Positions 5,938-14,311 are shown, counted from the first letter of the stretch. The stretch: DNA of 21,455 nucleotides from VBDM01 sp035519135 (GCA_035519135.1 DATIWX010000106.1:1-21455); one strand, 5' to 3'. Numbers and translations are program-made. The notes: generated by a model from the sequence alone, not told the origin.

Positions 5938-7038
5938 GTGATTTATCGCCTGCCGCCGCTCAACGCGCTCCGCGTCTTCGAATCGGCCGCGCGCCATCTC
6001 TCGTTCAAGGAGGCGGCGGCCGAGCTCCACATCACGCAGGCCGCGGTGAGCCACCAGGTGAAGAGCCTCGAGGAGTATCTCGGCATCGAGCTGTTCCGCC
6101 GCGAGGGGCGCGGCGTGCAGCTCACCGAGGCCGCGCGCGCCAGCCTGCCGCGGCTGCGCGAGGGCTTCGACGCGCTCGCCGCCGCGGTGGAGACGATCCA
6201 CGAGCGCGGCGCCGAGACCGAGCTGGTGATCACCGCCCCGCCGGTGTTCGCCGCGCGCTGGCTGATGCCGCGCCTCGCCGAGTTCGCGAAGCGCTCGCCC
6301 GATATCGAGGTGCGCGTCGTCGGCTCGAGCAGGATGGTCGACGCCGGCGCGCTCGATTCCGCGGCGCTGATGAGCGACCTCGACCTGCGCAGCGAGACCT
6401 CGGGAGTCGAGATCCACCTGGGCACGGGCGACTATCCCGGTTTTCGCGCCGACCGCCTGTTCAGCGTTGCGATCGCGCTGGTGGCGAGCCCCGAGCTGGT
6501 GGCGGGCGAGCCGCCGCTGCGCGAGCCCGCGGACCTCGCCCGGCACGTGCTGCTGCACGACGACGCGCTCGACGTCGTCGCGCACGGCGACGCCTGGCGC
6601 AAGTGGCTCGAGTCGGCGGGCGTTGCCGACAAGGTCGACGGCAGCCGCGGGCCGCGCTTCTCCACCAACATGCTGTCGCTCGAGGCGGCGTCGCAGAAGC
6701 TCGGCGTGGCGCTCGCCCTGCGGCCGATGGTCGACGCCGACCTCGCCTCGGGCAGGCTGGTCGAGCCCTTCGGGATCGAATTGAAGCCGGGCTCGGCTTA
6801 CTTCCTGGTGTGCCCCGAGGTCATCGCCGGCCGCGCGGCCGTGGCGGCGTTCCGCGCCTGGCTGCTGGAGAAGGCCGCGACGCCCTCTAACGGGACGCCG
6901 CCCGCAGCCGCAGCATCTGCCAGGCCAACCCCGCCAGGAAGAGCGCGAGCAGCGCCGCATCGATCGCCTGCAGGATCGGCGCCTGGTCGGAAGCCGCGAT
7001 CGGCGCGCCGGCGGGCAGGCGGGTCAGGGTCTCGGTGA
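5938..7038 (+). CDS. LysR-family transcriptional regulator, GcvA-like, with run-on C-terminus
   Basis: A DNA-binding regulator with winged HTH at residues 4-62 (LPPLNALRVFESAARHLSFKEAA then ITQAAVSHQVKSLEEYLG) and a substrate-binding-like effector domain (about 95-300). The LPPLNALRVFE start and W(L/M)PRL pattern fit the GcvA group. It starts at GTG 5938; no Shine-Dalgarno is visible. The family usually ends near FRAWLLEKA, about residue 316 here. The frame instead runs 50 more proline/arginine-rich residues, fully antisense to the convergent membrane-protein gene. A TAA in another frame at 6888 suggests a one-base shift extended it. It probably controls the divergent A1-B1 genes and itself. 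Confidence 0.88.
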   Translation: MIYRLPPLNALRVFESAARHLSFKEAAAELHITQAAVSHQVKSLEEYLGIELFRREGRGVQLTEAARASLPRLREGFDALAAAVETIHERGAETELVITAPPVFAARWLMPRLAEFAKRSPDIEVRVVGSSRMVDAGALDSAALMSDLDLRSETSGVEIHLGTGDYPGFRADRLFSVAIALVASPELVAGEPPLREPADLARHVLLHDDALDVVAHGDAWRKWLESAGVADKVDGSRGPRFSTNMLSLEAASQKLGVALALRPMVDADLASGRLVEPFGIELKPGSAYFLVCPEVIAGRAAVAAFRAWLLEKAATPSNGTPPAAAASARPTPPGRARAAPHRSPAGSAPGRKPRSARRRAGGSGSR

Positions 7039-7372
7039 AGCCCGGGACGAGGTGAAAGAGAAAAGTCGCCGAGTAGCACGCCGTTTCGACGTAGCGCGCA
7101 GCGCGCCCGAAGAGTGCCGAGTTCGACGCGGTCCAGGCGACCGCGAGCGCAGCCAGCGTGAGGATCGCGAGCACGTGCGGCGGGCCGAAGCCGCCGTGGC
7201 GGAAGATGCCGAGCGCCGTCGCCGCGGTGAGCAGCGTCGCGAGGAGATAGGTCTGCCCGAGGCGGTTCTTCGGCGAGATCTCCTTGTCGCGGATGAGCAC
7301 GATGAATCCGGATACCAGCGCAACCAGACTGATCGCGGTGTGGATCACGCCGAGCGTCGAGAGCCCTCCCAT
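6887..7372 (-). CDS. DUF2306-like small integral membrane protein
   Basis: A 161-residue protein with about four to five membrane segments (7-27, 38-58, 66-86, 92-112, 133-152). The opening IHTAISLVALVSGFIVLIR followed by K.RLGQTYLLATLLTAATALGIFR resembles DUF2306-type membrane proteins; the function is unknown. The start ATG 7372 has AAGGAGA at ideal spacing. Its 3' end overlaps the tail of the LysR gene by 152 nt in antisense. Since this frame has clear membrane-protein composition and a good ribosome site, the overlap is more likely due to an extended regulator than to a false gene here. Confidence 0.75.
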   Translation of the reverse strand: MGGLSTLGVIHTAISLVALVSGFIVLIRDKEISPKNRLGQTYLLATLLTAATALGIFRHGGFGPPHVLAILTLAALAVAWTASNSALFGRAARYVETACYSATFLFHLVPGFTETLTRLPAGAPIAASDQAPILQAIDAALLALFLAGLAWQMLRLRAASR

Positions 7373-7482
7373 GCCGGTCTCCTTCGTAAGGGTTGTGGCG
7401 GGAAACTCTACACCAGACAGGCGGGCTGGATCGAGGCGGCGGCGTTCGGTTAGACTCCGCTCGTCTGCCAGGAGGGACTGTC

Positions 7483-8454
7483 ATGATCCAGCGCTTCGCC
7501 GCCCCGCTCCTCGCCGTGCTCGCCTTGCTGCCCGGGCTCGTCCAGGCGCAGGCCTATCCCGCGAAGCCGGTGAAGATCATCGTTCCCGCCCAGCCCGGCG
7601 GCGGCCTCGACCTGATCGGGCGCACCGTCGGCAACGAGCTCAGCCGCGCGTTCTCGCAGTCCTTCGTCATCGAGAACACCGGCGGAGCCGGCGGCTCGAT
7701 CGCCGCCATGGCGGCGGCGCGCGCCGCGCCCGACGGCTATACCCTAATGGTGGGCTACGTCGGCACCCACGGCACCAACCCCGCCGTGCGCAAGCTCCAG
7801 TACGACGCGGTGCGCGATTTCACGCCGATCGCCATGGTCGGAGGCACGCCCAACATCCTGGTGGTGTCCCTGTCGGTCCCGCCCTCGGACCTGAAAGCCT
7901 TCATCGACTACGCCAAGCAGAACCCGGCGAAGCTCAACTGGGCCACGGGCGGCATCGGCCTGCTCAACCACCTCGCGATCGAGCAGTTCCGGGCGGCCGC
8001 CGGCCTGCCGGAGGTCGCCTACGCGCACTACCGCGGCATCGGGCCCGCGATCACCGACATGCTCGGCGGCCAGATCAACGTGCTCATGCCGGGCTTCGCC
8101 GCGGCGCTGCCCCACATCCGCGCGAAGAAGCTCAAGCCGCTCGCCATCACCGGCCTGAAGCGCCATCCGCTGGTGCCCGACGTGCCCACCTTCGAGGAGT
8201 CGGGGTTCAAGGGCTTCGACGGCGTGCAGTGGTACGGCATCGTGGGCCCGGCCAAGCTGCCGGCCGAGATCACGCAAAAGCTGAACACCGAGATCAACAA
8301 GTCGCTCGCCGCGCCCTCGCTGCGCGAGCGGCTGGCGAGCGAGGCGATCCAGACCATGCCGATGACGCCCGAGCAGTTCGGGGCCTTCATGCGCGCCGAC
8401 ATCGCGCGCTGGACCGCGCTCGCGCGCGAGCGCCACATCCAGCTCGACGACTAG
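7483..8454 (+). CDS. Bug-family (TctC-type) tripartite tricarboxylate transporter substrate-binding protein
   Basis: A 323-residue periplasmic solute receptor. The signal peptide spans residues 1-24 with cleavage at AQA before YPAKPV. The mature protein begins with the family signature YPAKPVKIIVPAQPGGGLDLIGR, followed by ENTGGAGGSIAA, DGYTLMVG, DFTPIAMVG, NWATGGIGLLNHLA, HYRGIGPAITDMLGGQI and PDVPTFEESG. Such proteins bind small carboxylates in the two-lobed cleft and are highly amplified in Burkholderiales, often as orphans. No TctA/TctB membrane genes are nearby, so this one is an orphan receptor. The start ATG 7483 follows AGGAGG (7470-7475). The ligand is not predictable. Confidence 0.93.
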   Translation: MIQRFAAPLLAVLALLPGLVQAQAYPAKPVKIIVPAQPGGGLDLIGRTVGNELSRAFSQSFVIENTGGAGGSIAAMAAARAAPDGYTLMVGYVGTHGTNPAVRKLQYDAVRDFTPIAMVGGTPNILVVSLSVPPSDLKAFIDYAKQNPAKLNWATGGIGLLNHLAIEQFRAAAGLPEVAYAHYRGIGPAITDMLGGQINVLMPGFAAALPHIRAKKLKPLAITGLKRHPLVPDVPTFEESGFKGFDGVQWYGIVGPAKLPAEITQKLNTEINKSLAAPSLRERLASEAIQTMPMTPEQFGAFMRADIARWTALARERHIQLDD

Positions 8455-8487
8455 CCGGCCCAGGGGACGCCACGGGCTGGTGCCAGG

Positions 8488-9966
8488 CTAGCGCAGGCTG
8501 AGCGTCTCGCGCTTCCACGACGCATCCTGCCAGCGCCGGAAGGCGTGCAGGATGCGGGAGTCGGAGGCCTGCTGCTCGGTCGCAAGGGTGCCGAGGGCGA
8601 TCACTTCGAAGCGCAGCCGGTACTTGCCTTCGCCCCTCGCTTCGCGCGCGACCAGCATCTTCCGTCCGCCGGGCACCCAGCCGGCGAATTCCGCGTAGCC
8701 GACCCCGGGCGTCGTCGCCGCAGGCGGCAGCACGCCGACGGTCCAGCCCTGGGCGCTCAGGGCGAACACCCACAGCTCGCGCCAGGTCTCGGTCGGCTGC
8801 ACGGCGAGCGCGAGCGCGGTCCACTCCGGGTTGAGCGCGGCCGAGGCGGTCCAGACGACTCCGTAGGTGCAGCGGCGCACGAGGGGATGCCGCGCGTCGC
8901 CGTCCTCGTCGATGAGCGACACGCAGGTCTCGCCCGGCCGGCCGGGGACGACATCGAGGCGCGGCCGCCTCTCCTCGCCCGCCGCGCGCGCCGGGGCCGC
9001 CGCCCAGCGGGAGGCGTTCACGCGCATCGCCGCCTCGGCATAGGCCTGCCGGTCGCCGTCGGTGAGATCGGCCCGGACCACGCCTTCGAGCGCCGCGAGC
9101 GCGCGATGGGCGGCGAAGTCCGCGGCGTGATGCTCTCGCGTGCGCCGGTAGGCGAGGGCGCTCCACACGCCGGCCCGGCGCATCAGCACGCGGTTCTTCA
9201 GCACGGGCGGCAGGGCCGATGCGTCGACGGTGTCGAGCGTTTCCGCCCGCCAGTCGTCGACGAGGCCCCGCTCGTGGGGTCCGAGCGCCGGCGCGATGCA
9301 CTCCTCGCGCGTCAGGGCGAGCGCCGCGCGTGCGCGCTGCTCGTTGCCCGCGCGCATGGCGAGCACGCGGCGCCAGGCGTCGCCGTCGTAGCACAGGTGC
9401 ACGCGGCCGTCGCGCTCGTAGCTCGCGAACTTCACGCCGTAGCGCGCGGCGACGTCGAGGTGCGCCGACAGCACGGCCTGCTCGGATTTCGTTCTGGCGC
9501 CGCCCGAGGAGGCGCGCCGCGCGAGGCGGTCGGAGAGGGTGCCGAGCGCGTCCAGGGCCTCGATGCCCGGGCCGCCCGAGAGCGTCTCGGGCGGGGCCGC
9601 CTCGATGTAGGCGGCGGCGTAGCCGATGCCCAGCGCCTCGCTGCCGGGCGTGTCGCGCAGGAAGCGCAGCAGCGCGAGCAGCTCGGGGGCGTCGGCCTCG
9701 GCTAGCCCGGCGCGGCGCACCTGGCTCGCGTGCACGAAGCCGCCGCGCTCGCGCGCGTGGTCCCAGACCTGCAGGTAGTCCAGGCGCTCGCCGCGCACCT
9801 CGAGCGCCTCGCCCTGCCACAGCACGGCGCTGGAGGGCGCCGAGTCGCGCGGCGCGGCGCGCAAAGGCGTCTGGTCGCGGGTGACGAGGGCGACGCCGGG
9901 GTTGGCGTGCGCGAAGGCGGCCGCCAGCGCGGCGAGCGCGACGGCGAGGGCGCGCAGAGCGCTCAT
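8488..9966 (-). CDS. Exported hypothetical protein with N-terminal SH3-like domain
   Basis: A 492-residue protein with a signal peptide (residues 1-21, cleavage near AHA before NPG) followed by a bacterial SH3-like segment (about 24-88: ALVTRDQTPLRAAPRDSAP...VLWQGEALEVRGERLDYLQVWD). The rest is not recognised: a helical middle (90-330) and a beta-rich C-terminal part (about 340-475: TCVSLIDEDG, RELWVFALSAQGWTVGVLPP, FAGWVPGGRKMLVAREARGEGKYRLRF) that could be a propeller-like repeat. The ATG overlaps the stop of the upstream SPFH gene (ATGA), so the two are translationally coupled and probably work together at the membrane/periplasm. SH3-like domains often bind peptidoglycan; the role here is inferred only. 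Confidence 0.82.
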   Translation of the reverse strand: MSALRALAVALAALAAAFAHANPGVALVTRDQTPLRAAPRDSAPSSAVLWQGEALEVRGERLDYLQVWDHARERGGFVHASQVRRAGLAEADAPELLALLRFLRDTPGSEALGIGYAAAYIEAAPPETLSGGPGIEALDALGTLSDRLARRASSGGARTKSEQAVLSAHLDVAARYGVKFASYERDGRVHLCYDGDAWRRVLAMRAGNEQRARAALALTREECIAPALGPHERGLVDDWRAETLDTVDASALPPVLKNRVLMRRAGVWSALAYRRTREHHAADFAAHRALAALEGVVRADLTDGDRQAYAEAAMRVNASRWAAAPARAAGEERRPRLDVVPGRPGETCVSLIDEDGDARHPLVRRCTYGVVWTASAALNPEWTALALAVQPTETWRELWVFALSAQGWTVGVLPPAATTPGVGYAEFAGWVPGGRKMLVAREARGEGKYRLRFEVIALGTLATEQQASDSRILHAFRRWQDASWKRETLSLR

Positions 9967-11201
9967 GGCTGCCCCTTCGGCTGGCCGCCGAGGAGCGCGC
10001 TGCCGAGGAACCCGCCGTCCGCGGGCGGCGGCGCAATGATCACCTGGATCTTGTCGGAGAGCTTGTCCGCGAGCGTCTTCTGGATGAGCAGCGGGTGGCG
10101 GGTCACCAGCGCGCCCTCGCGGGCCATCTGCTCCGCGTTGGCCTTGCCGACGAGCTCGACGCGGTAGGCCTCGGCTTCGGCGAGCTTCTGGCGCGCGTCG
10201 GCCTCGCCTCTCGCCTCGATGCGGCGCGCGTCGGCGCTGGTCTCCGCGCTCTTGATGCGCGCGGCCTTGTCGGCCTCGGCTTCCAGCCTGCGCTGCTCGA
10301 TCTGGCGCTCCTTGAACGGCAGCACGTGCTTCATCGCCTCTTCCTGGGCCTGCGCGGCGATGACCTGCTCGCGCGCGGCGGCCTCGGCGGATTTCTCGCG
10401 CCGCACTTTCTGGGCCTCGCCCTCGAGCTCGGTCTCCTTGACGCGCTTGTCCTTGAGCTCGAGGGTGTAGCGCATCTTCTCGGTCGCGAGCTCCTCGGCG
10501 AGCAGCGCCTCCATGCCACGGCGGTAGTCGGCCGGCAGGTCGACCTTGCCCATGAGCACCTCGCGAAGCAGGATGCCGTCGGCCGCGAGCCTGGATTTCA
10601 GCTCCGTTTCGACCGCCTGCTGGATCTCGGCGCGCTTGGTCGAGAAGATCTCGCGCACCGTGTAGCGCGCGAACACCTTGTAGATCACGCCCTGCACCGC
10701 CGGCTCGACGATGTCCGCGGCGAGGTCCTCCGGGAGGTTCTTGGCGGTGGCGCCCACCTTGAGGGGATCGAGCGCGTAGCGGAACGCGAGGTCGACCCCG
10801 AGCGACAGGCCTTCGACCGATTGCAGCGGGGCGGCGCCGTCCGCGCGGCTTACCTGCGCGGGACGATAAGTCCGGTCGCGAAGCGAATAGATCCGCAGCT
10901 CGTGCAGGCCGGAAAGGACGAAGACGCTCCCTTCACGCCATTCGCTCACGCCGCCGGTGAACCGGTTCACCCGCAGGCCGATCTGCCCGGCACCGACGGT
11001 CTGCACCGGCGGATGGCGGGTGAGGAAGTACGCGACCGCGCCGAGGACGGCGATCAGGACGATCGCGGCCCTGGCGGCGGCGAAGCCGGGACGTGCGCGC
11101 TCCACACTTCTCATGGCGAGGCTGCCCGATTCCGCGGCCCGGCGAGCGAGCCAGTCGCGGATCCCTTCGATCAGATTCCTCAAACGATCCAGCAAGATCA
11201 T
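9963..11201 (-). CDS. SPFH/band-7 domain membrane protein
   Basis: A prohibitin/HflK-C-like scaffold protein of 412 residues: short basic N-terminus, one membrane segment (about 44-61), band-7 domain (about 65-240: VGAGQIGLRVNRFTGG..., EGLSLGVDLAFRYALDP, VIYKVFARYTVREIFSTKR), a long charged helix rich in Ala/Glu/Lys/Arg (about 240-345), then a hydrophobic/Gly-rich end. Such proteins form large ring or cage assemblies that organise membrane microdomains or proteases. The start is uncertain: ATG 11201 has GGGAG directly adjacent; ATG 11237 or TTG 11297 upstream are possible. It is the first gene of a two-gene unit with the exported SH3-like protein. Confidence 0.87.
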   Translation of the reverse strand: MILLDRLRNLIEGIRDWLARRAAESGSLAMRSVERARPGFAAARAAIVLIAVLGAVAYFLTRHPPVQTVGAGQIGLRVNRFTGGVSEWREGSVFVLSGLHELRIYSLRDRTYRPAQVSRADGAAPLQSVEGLSLGVDLAFRYALDPLKVGATAKNLPEDLAADIVEPAVQGVIYKVFARYTVREIFSTKRAEIQQAVETELKSRLAADGILLREVLMGKVDLPADYRRGMEALLAEELATEKMRYTLELKDKRVKETELEGEAQKVRREKSAEAAAREQVIAAQAQEEAMKHVLPFKERQIEQRRLEAEADKAARIKSAETSADARRIEARGEADARQKLAEAEAYRVELVGKANAEQMAREGALVTRHPLLIQKTLADKLSDKIQVIIAPPPADGGFLGSALLGGQPKGQP

Positions 11202-11361
11202 CTCCCTTGGCACTGTCGGCGGCCCACTGCCGCTCATTGCATTGGAGTGCGGGAAGATGGCGCACTCCGGCCAGCGCGCGGGAAAGGCGCGGATCAATTG
11301 TGGCGGGAGGAGGGCGGCGGCTTGCGGACAGCTTGCGCGGTCGTGGCGGCCGGCGCGGGTT

Positions 11362-11643
11362 TCAGCGGGGCTTCGGGGCGGGTTCGATCATGAGGTCGTC
11401 GACGAAACACCAGCCCCAGTCCTCGCCGGGCTGGAAGCTCTTCATGACCGGGTGCTGCGTCCGGTGAAAGTGCTGGGTCGCATGCTTGCCAGGGGAGCTG
11501 TCGCAGCAGCCGACGTGGCCGCAGGAAAGGCACAGCCGCAGGTGGACCCAGCTCGTGCTGGAGCAGCCCGCCGTGTTCGGGGCCAACGTCTCCTTCGCGC
11601 CGTCGAAGCGGACGACGACGCTCCGGCCGCGGTATTCCTCCAT
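11362..11643 (-). CDS. UBP-type zinc-finger protein
   Basis: A 93-residue protein whose core is the ZnF-UBP signature WVHLRLC..CGHVGCCDSS..KHAT.HF..T.HPV, followed by GEDWGWCFVDD. In eukaryotes the fold binds the ubiquitin C-terminus; the role of bacterial single-domain versions is unknown. Candidate zinc ligands are Cys38, Cys41, Cys46/47, His54, His58/60 and His64. The usual Cys-x-x-Cys before WVHLR is reduced to a single Cys27 with a shorter linker (CSSTSW), so one zinc site may be altered. The start ATG 11643 lies 5 nt after the stop of the DUF2630 gene. Confidence 0.87.
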   Translation of the reverse strand: MEEYRGRSVVVRFDGAKETLAPNTAGCSSTSWVHLRLCLSCGHVGCCDSSPGKHATQHFHRTQHPVMKSFQPGEDWGWCFVDDLMIEPAPKPR

Positions 11644-11648
11644 CGCCC

Positions 11649-11894
11649 TCAGCCTTCGTAGCCCTTCACCACGCTTGCCGGGCGGACATGCGCCTCGGAG
11701 GGCTTGTGCCCGGTCTCGCGCAGCGCCCGCCGCTGGCGCAGCAGGTCCCAGCACTGATCCAGCTCGACCTGGATGTCCGCCAGGCGCTTGCTCTGCTCCG
11801 CGGAGGGCGAAGGGTGCTCGAAGAGCTGGTGCTCTTCCGACACCAGTCGTTGAATGTGGCCCAGAACGCGCGATTCCTTCGCTTCGTCTTTCAT
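11649..11894 (-). CDS. DUF2630 family protein
   Basis: An 81-residue soluble helical protein matching DUF2630 along its length: HIQRLVSEEHQLFEHP, RLADIQVELDQCWDLLRQRRALRETG and HVRPASVVKGYEG. The function is unknown. The start ATG 11894 is preceded by GGGAG at 5-nt spacing. It is the first gene of a tight pair with the UBP zinc-finger gene and is divergent from the alpha/beta hydrolase (84-bp gap). Pairing with a ubiquitin-like-fold binding zinc finger is the only functional hint. Confidence 0.88.
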   Translation of the reverse strand: MKDEAKESRVLGHIQRLVSEEHQLFEHPSPSAEQSKRLADIQVELDQCWDLLRQRRALRETGHKPSEAHVRPASVVKGYEG

Positions 11895-11978
11895 GGGAAC
11901 TCCCGTGTGACAGTCCGACTCCTCGCGGGTACTCTAGCACGGTGTCTATCGCTTCATCCCGATCCAAGGCGCCGTGAA

Positions 11979-12665
11979 ATGACTTCGAGCGATCCACGGC
12001 CGGCCACGATCCGCCTCGAGGGCGAGCGGACCGTGTCGGGGCTGCTCCAGGTCCCGGCCGATGCGCGCGCCTGCCTGGTGCTCGCCCACGGCGCCGGCGC
12101 CGGCATGCGGCATCCCTTCATGGCCGCGGCGGCGCAGGGGCTCGCCGGGCGCGGTGTCGCGACGCTCCGCTATCAGTTCCCCTACATGGAGCGCGGCTCG
12201 AAGCACCCGGACGCACCGCACCTCGCCCAGGCCGCGGTGCGAGCCGCGGTCGCCGAGGCCTCGCGCGTCGCCCCCGGGCTGCCGCTGTTCGCGGGCGGCA
12301 AGTCCTTCGGTGGGCGCATGACATCCCAGGCGCAGGCGGAATCTCCCCTGCCGGGCGTGCGCGGCCTCGCCTTCCTCGGTTTTCCGCTGCATCCGCCGGG
12401 GCGGACTTCGGAGGAGCGCGGAAAGCATCTCTTCGACGTCGGCATCCCGATGCTCTTCCTGCAGGGAAGCCGCGACGAGTTCGCCGACCTCGGGCTTCTT
12501 GAGCCGCTCGTCGCCCGGCTCGGCGCGCGGGCGACGCTGAAGGTGTTCGCCGACGCCGACCATTCGTTCCACGTGCCCGCGCGCTCGGGGCGCAAGGACG
12601 CGGAGGTGAGGGCGGAGGTGCTCGATGCGCTGGCAGCGTGGATCGGCGCAGCAGCGGTCAGCTAG
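11979..12665 (+). CDS. Alpha/beta hydrolase of the KANL3/Tex30-like family
   Basis: A 228-residue cytoplasmic alpha/beta hydrolase. The oxyanion region is LAHGAGAGMRHPFM (36-48). The nucleophile elbow is GGKSFGGRM with Ser109, the acid is Asp166 (LQGSRDEFAD) and the base His195 (DADHSFHV), all at family positions. Dienelactone hydrolase-like esterases and KANL3/Tex30 relatives share this layout; the substrate is unknown. The start is ATG 11979; an open frame further upstream carries no family residues. Its last 8 nt overlap the 3' end of the convergent pirin gene. Confidence 0.9.
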   Translation: MTSSDPRPATIRLEGERTVSGLLQVPADARACLVLAHGAGAGMRHPFMAAAAQGLAGRGVATLRYQFPYMERGSKHPDAPHLAQAAVRAAVAEASRVAPGLPLFAGGKSFGGRMTSQAQAESPLPGVRGLAFLGFPLHPPGRTSEERGKHLFDVGIPMLFLQGSRDEFADLGLLEPLVARLGARATLKVFADADHSFHVPARSGRKDAEVRAEVLDALAAWIGAAAVS

Positions 12666-13533
12666 GCTGATCCGCGGGAAGCGGAATGAACTCGTCGTGG
12701 TCGTTGTCGGGCAGCTTCATGCGACCGGCGCGCCAGTCGGCCTTCGCCTGCTCGATGCGCTCCCTGGAGGACGAGACGAAGTTCCACTCGATGAAGCGCT
12801 CGCCGACCGGCTCGCCGCCGAGCAGCATCACCGTCGCCTGCGTTACGGCACGAAAGAGCACCGGCTGGCCGGCCTTGAATACGAGCATCTTGCCGTTGCC
12901 GAAGCGTTGTCCTTCGACCTCGACCTCGCCTTCGACGACGTAGGCGGCGCGCTCGGGATACTCGGCCGGGAGCTGCGCCTTTGCGCCCGCCGCCAGGGTC
13001 CAGTGGACGTAGAAGATCGGCGAATGGATCTCGACCTTCGCCTTGGCCCCGAAGGCGGTCCCGGCGAGAAGCCGCGCGCGCAGGCCGCCCTCTTCGTAGG
13101 CCGGAAGATCGCCCGGCCCGTGGTGCGCGAATCGCGGCTCGGTCTCCTCCGCTTCCCCGGGGAGCGCCACCCACGCCTGGATGCCGTGAACCCGGTCGCC
13201 GCGCGCGCGCGCCTTCTCGAAGCGCTCGGAATGCGTGATGCCGCGACCGGCGGTCATCCAGTTCACCTCTCCCGGGCGGATCGCCTGCTCGGAGCCGACG
13301 CTGTCGCGGTGCATGATCTCGCCGTCGAAGAGGTAGGTGACCGTCGACAGGCCGATGTGCGGGTGCGGGCGCACGTCCGCGCTCCTGGCGAGGCCCGGCG
13401 CGAAGTCGACCGGCCCCATGTGATCGAAGAAGATGAAAGGCCCGACCATGTGGCGCTTCGTGAAAGGCAGGACGCGCCCGACGGTGAAGCCGCCGAGGTC
13501 CCGCTGCCGCCTGTCGATAACGAGCTCGATCAT
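12658..13533 (-). CDS. Pirin family protein
   Basis: A 291-residue bicupin. The N-terminal cupin carries the metal ligands in the standard order: His57 and His59 (RPHPHIGL), His101 and Glu103 (GRGITHSE), matching pirin His56/58/101 and Glu103 almost residue for residue. Bacterial pirins include quercetin 2,3-dioxygenases and regulators of pyruvate metabolism; which applies cannot be decided. The start is ATG 13533 without a Shine-Dalgarno; a TACAAT box lies 8 nt upstream, suggesting its own leaderless transcript although xth ends only 25 nt upstream on the same strand. Confidence 0.93.
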   Translation of the reverse strand: MIELVIDRRQRDLGGFTVGRVLPFTKRHMVGPFIFFDHMGPVDFAPGLARSADVRPHPHIGLSTVTYLFDGEIMHRDSVGSEQAIRPGEVNWMTAGRGITHSERFEKARARGDRVHGIQAWVALPGEAEETEPRFAHHGPGDLPAYEEGGLRARLLAGTAFGAKAKVEIHSPIFYVHWTLAAGAKAQLPAEYPERAAYVVEGEVEVEGQRFGNGKMLVFKAGQPVLFRAVTQATVMLLGGEPVGERFIEWNFVSSSRERIEQAKADWRAGRMKLPDNDHDEFIPLPADQPS

Positions 13534-13541
13534 GGAACTCG

Positions 13542-13547
13542 ATTGTA
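13542..13547 (-). promoter_or_regulatory. Candidate -10 box of the pirin gene (TACAAT)
   Basis: TACAAT (5 of 6 to TATAAT) ends 8 nt before ATG 13533 in the 25-nt gap behind the xth stop codon. No -35 is recognisable and no Shine-Dalgarno is present. Confidence 0.3.
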
Positions 13548-13558
13548 AGCCTGCCGCC

Positions 13559-14302
13559 CTAGCCGGTGGTCATCATCACCGGCGCGTGATCGCTGCTGCC
13601 GACGTCGGCGAGCACGGTGCAGCTCGAGGCGCGCGCGGCGATCGAGGGCGAGGCGAGGATGTAGTCGATGCGCCAGCCGATGTTTCTCTGGCGCATGTTG
13701 CGCCACGGCGCCCACCAGGTGAACAGATTCGGGTCTTCCGGGGCCAGCGCGCGGGCGACGTCGACGAGGTGGTCGCCGAGAACCCGGTCGAAGAGATCGC
13801 GCTCCTCCTCGCGCTGCCCGATCATCCCGGGTTTTACTTCCTTCGGGTGCAGGTCGAGATCGCTGCGGGTGACGTTCATGTCGCCGCAGAGGATCAGCTC
13901 GCGTCCCTCCCGGGCGAGCTGCCTCGCCCAGCCCCCGAGCCGCACCAGGAACTGCAGCTTCGCCTCGTAGTCCTTGCCGCCGTTGGGTACGTATACAGAG
14001 GCAAGAACGAGGTTGCCCAGCTGCGCCTGCACGATGCGCGATTCCATGTCGAATTCCGGGTGGCTGAAGGCGGGCTCGGCGTCGAACAGCCCCTTGCGGA
14101 CGTGCAGCGCCACGCCCGAGTAGGCGCGCAGCCCGTGCCAGTAGGCGTGGTAGCCCTCGAGCTCGGGCGGGTCGACGATCTGCGCGCGCTCGGCTTTCAG
14201 CTCCTGCAGGCACACCACGTCGGGCCGGTCGCGCGCGAGCCACGCGGAGAGCTGCGCCTGGCGGGCGCGAAAGCCGTTGACGTTCCAGGTGGCGATTTTC
14301 AT
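13559..14302 (-). CDS. xth: Exodeoxyribonuclease III (AP endonuclease, EEP fold)
   Basis: A 247-residue base-excision-repair enzyme that cuts at abasic sites and trims 3' ends. The EEP-family catalytic set is complete: Asn7/Asn9 (TWNVNG), Glu34 (CLQELK), Tyr104 (SVYVPNG), Asp141 and Asn143 (CGDMNV), Asp213 (GWRIDYIL) and the Asp238-His239 pair (SSDHAPV). The start ATG 14302 is family-typical (MKIATWNVNGFRAR). No Shine-Dalgarno; TACGAT lies 9 nt upstream. It is divergent from the Pht5-like gene across only 40 bp. Confidence 0.94.
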   Translation of the reverse strand: MKIATWNVNGFRARQAQLSAWLARDRPDVVCLQELKAERAQIVDPPELEGYHAYWHGLRAYSGVALHVRKGLFDAEPAFSHPEFDMESRIVQAQLGNLVLASVYVPNGGKDYEAKLQFLVRLGGWARQLAREGRELILCGDMNVTRSDLDLHPKEVKPGMIGQREEERDLFDRVLGDHLVDVARALAPEDPNLFTWWAPWRNMRQRNIGWRIDYILASPSIAARASSCTVLADVGSSDHAPVMMTTG

Positions 14303-14311
14303 TCCGGACGA

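Noticed and set aside
8387..10036. Minus-strand frame of about 549 codons
   Set aside because: It is frame-shifted relative to the exported SH3-like gene on the same strand and consists almost wholly of Arg, Ala, Pro and Gly.
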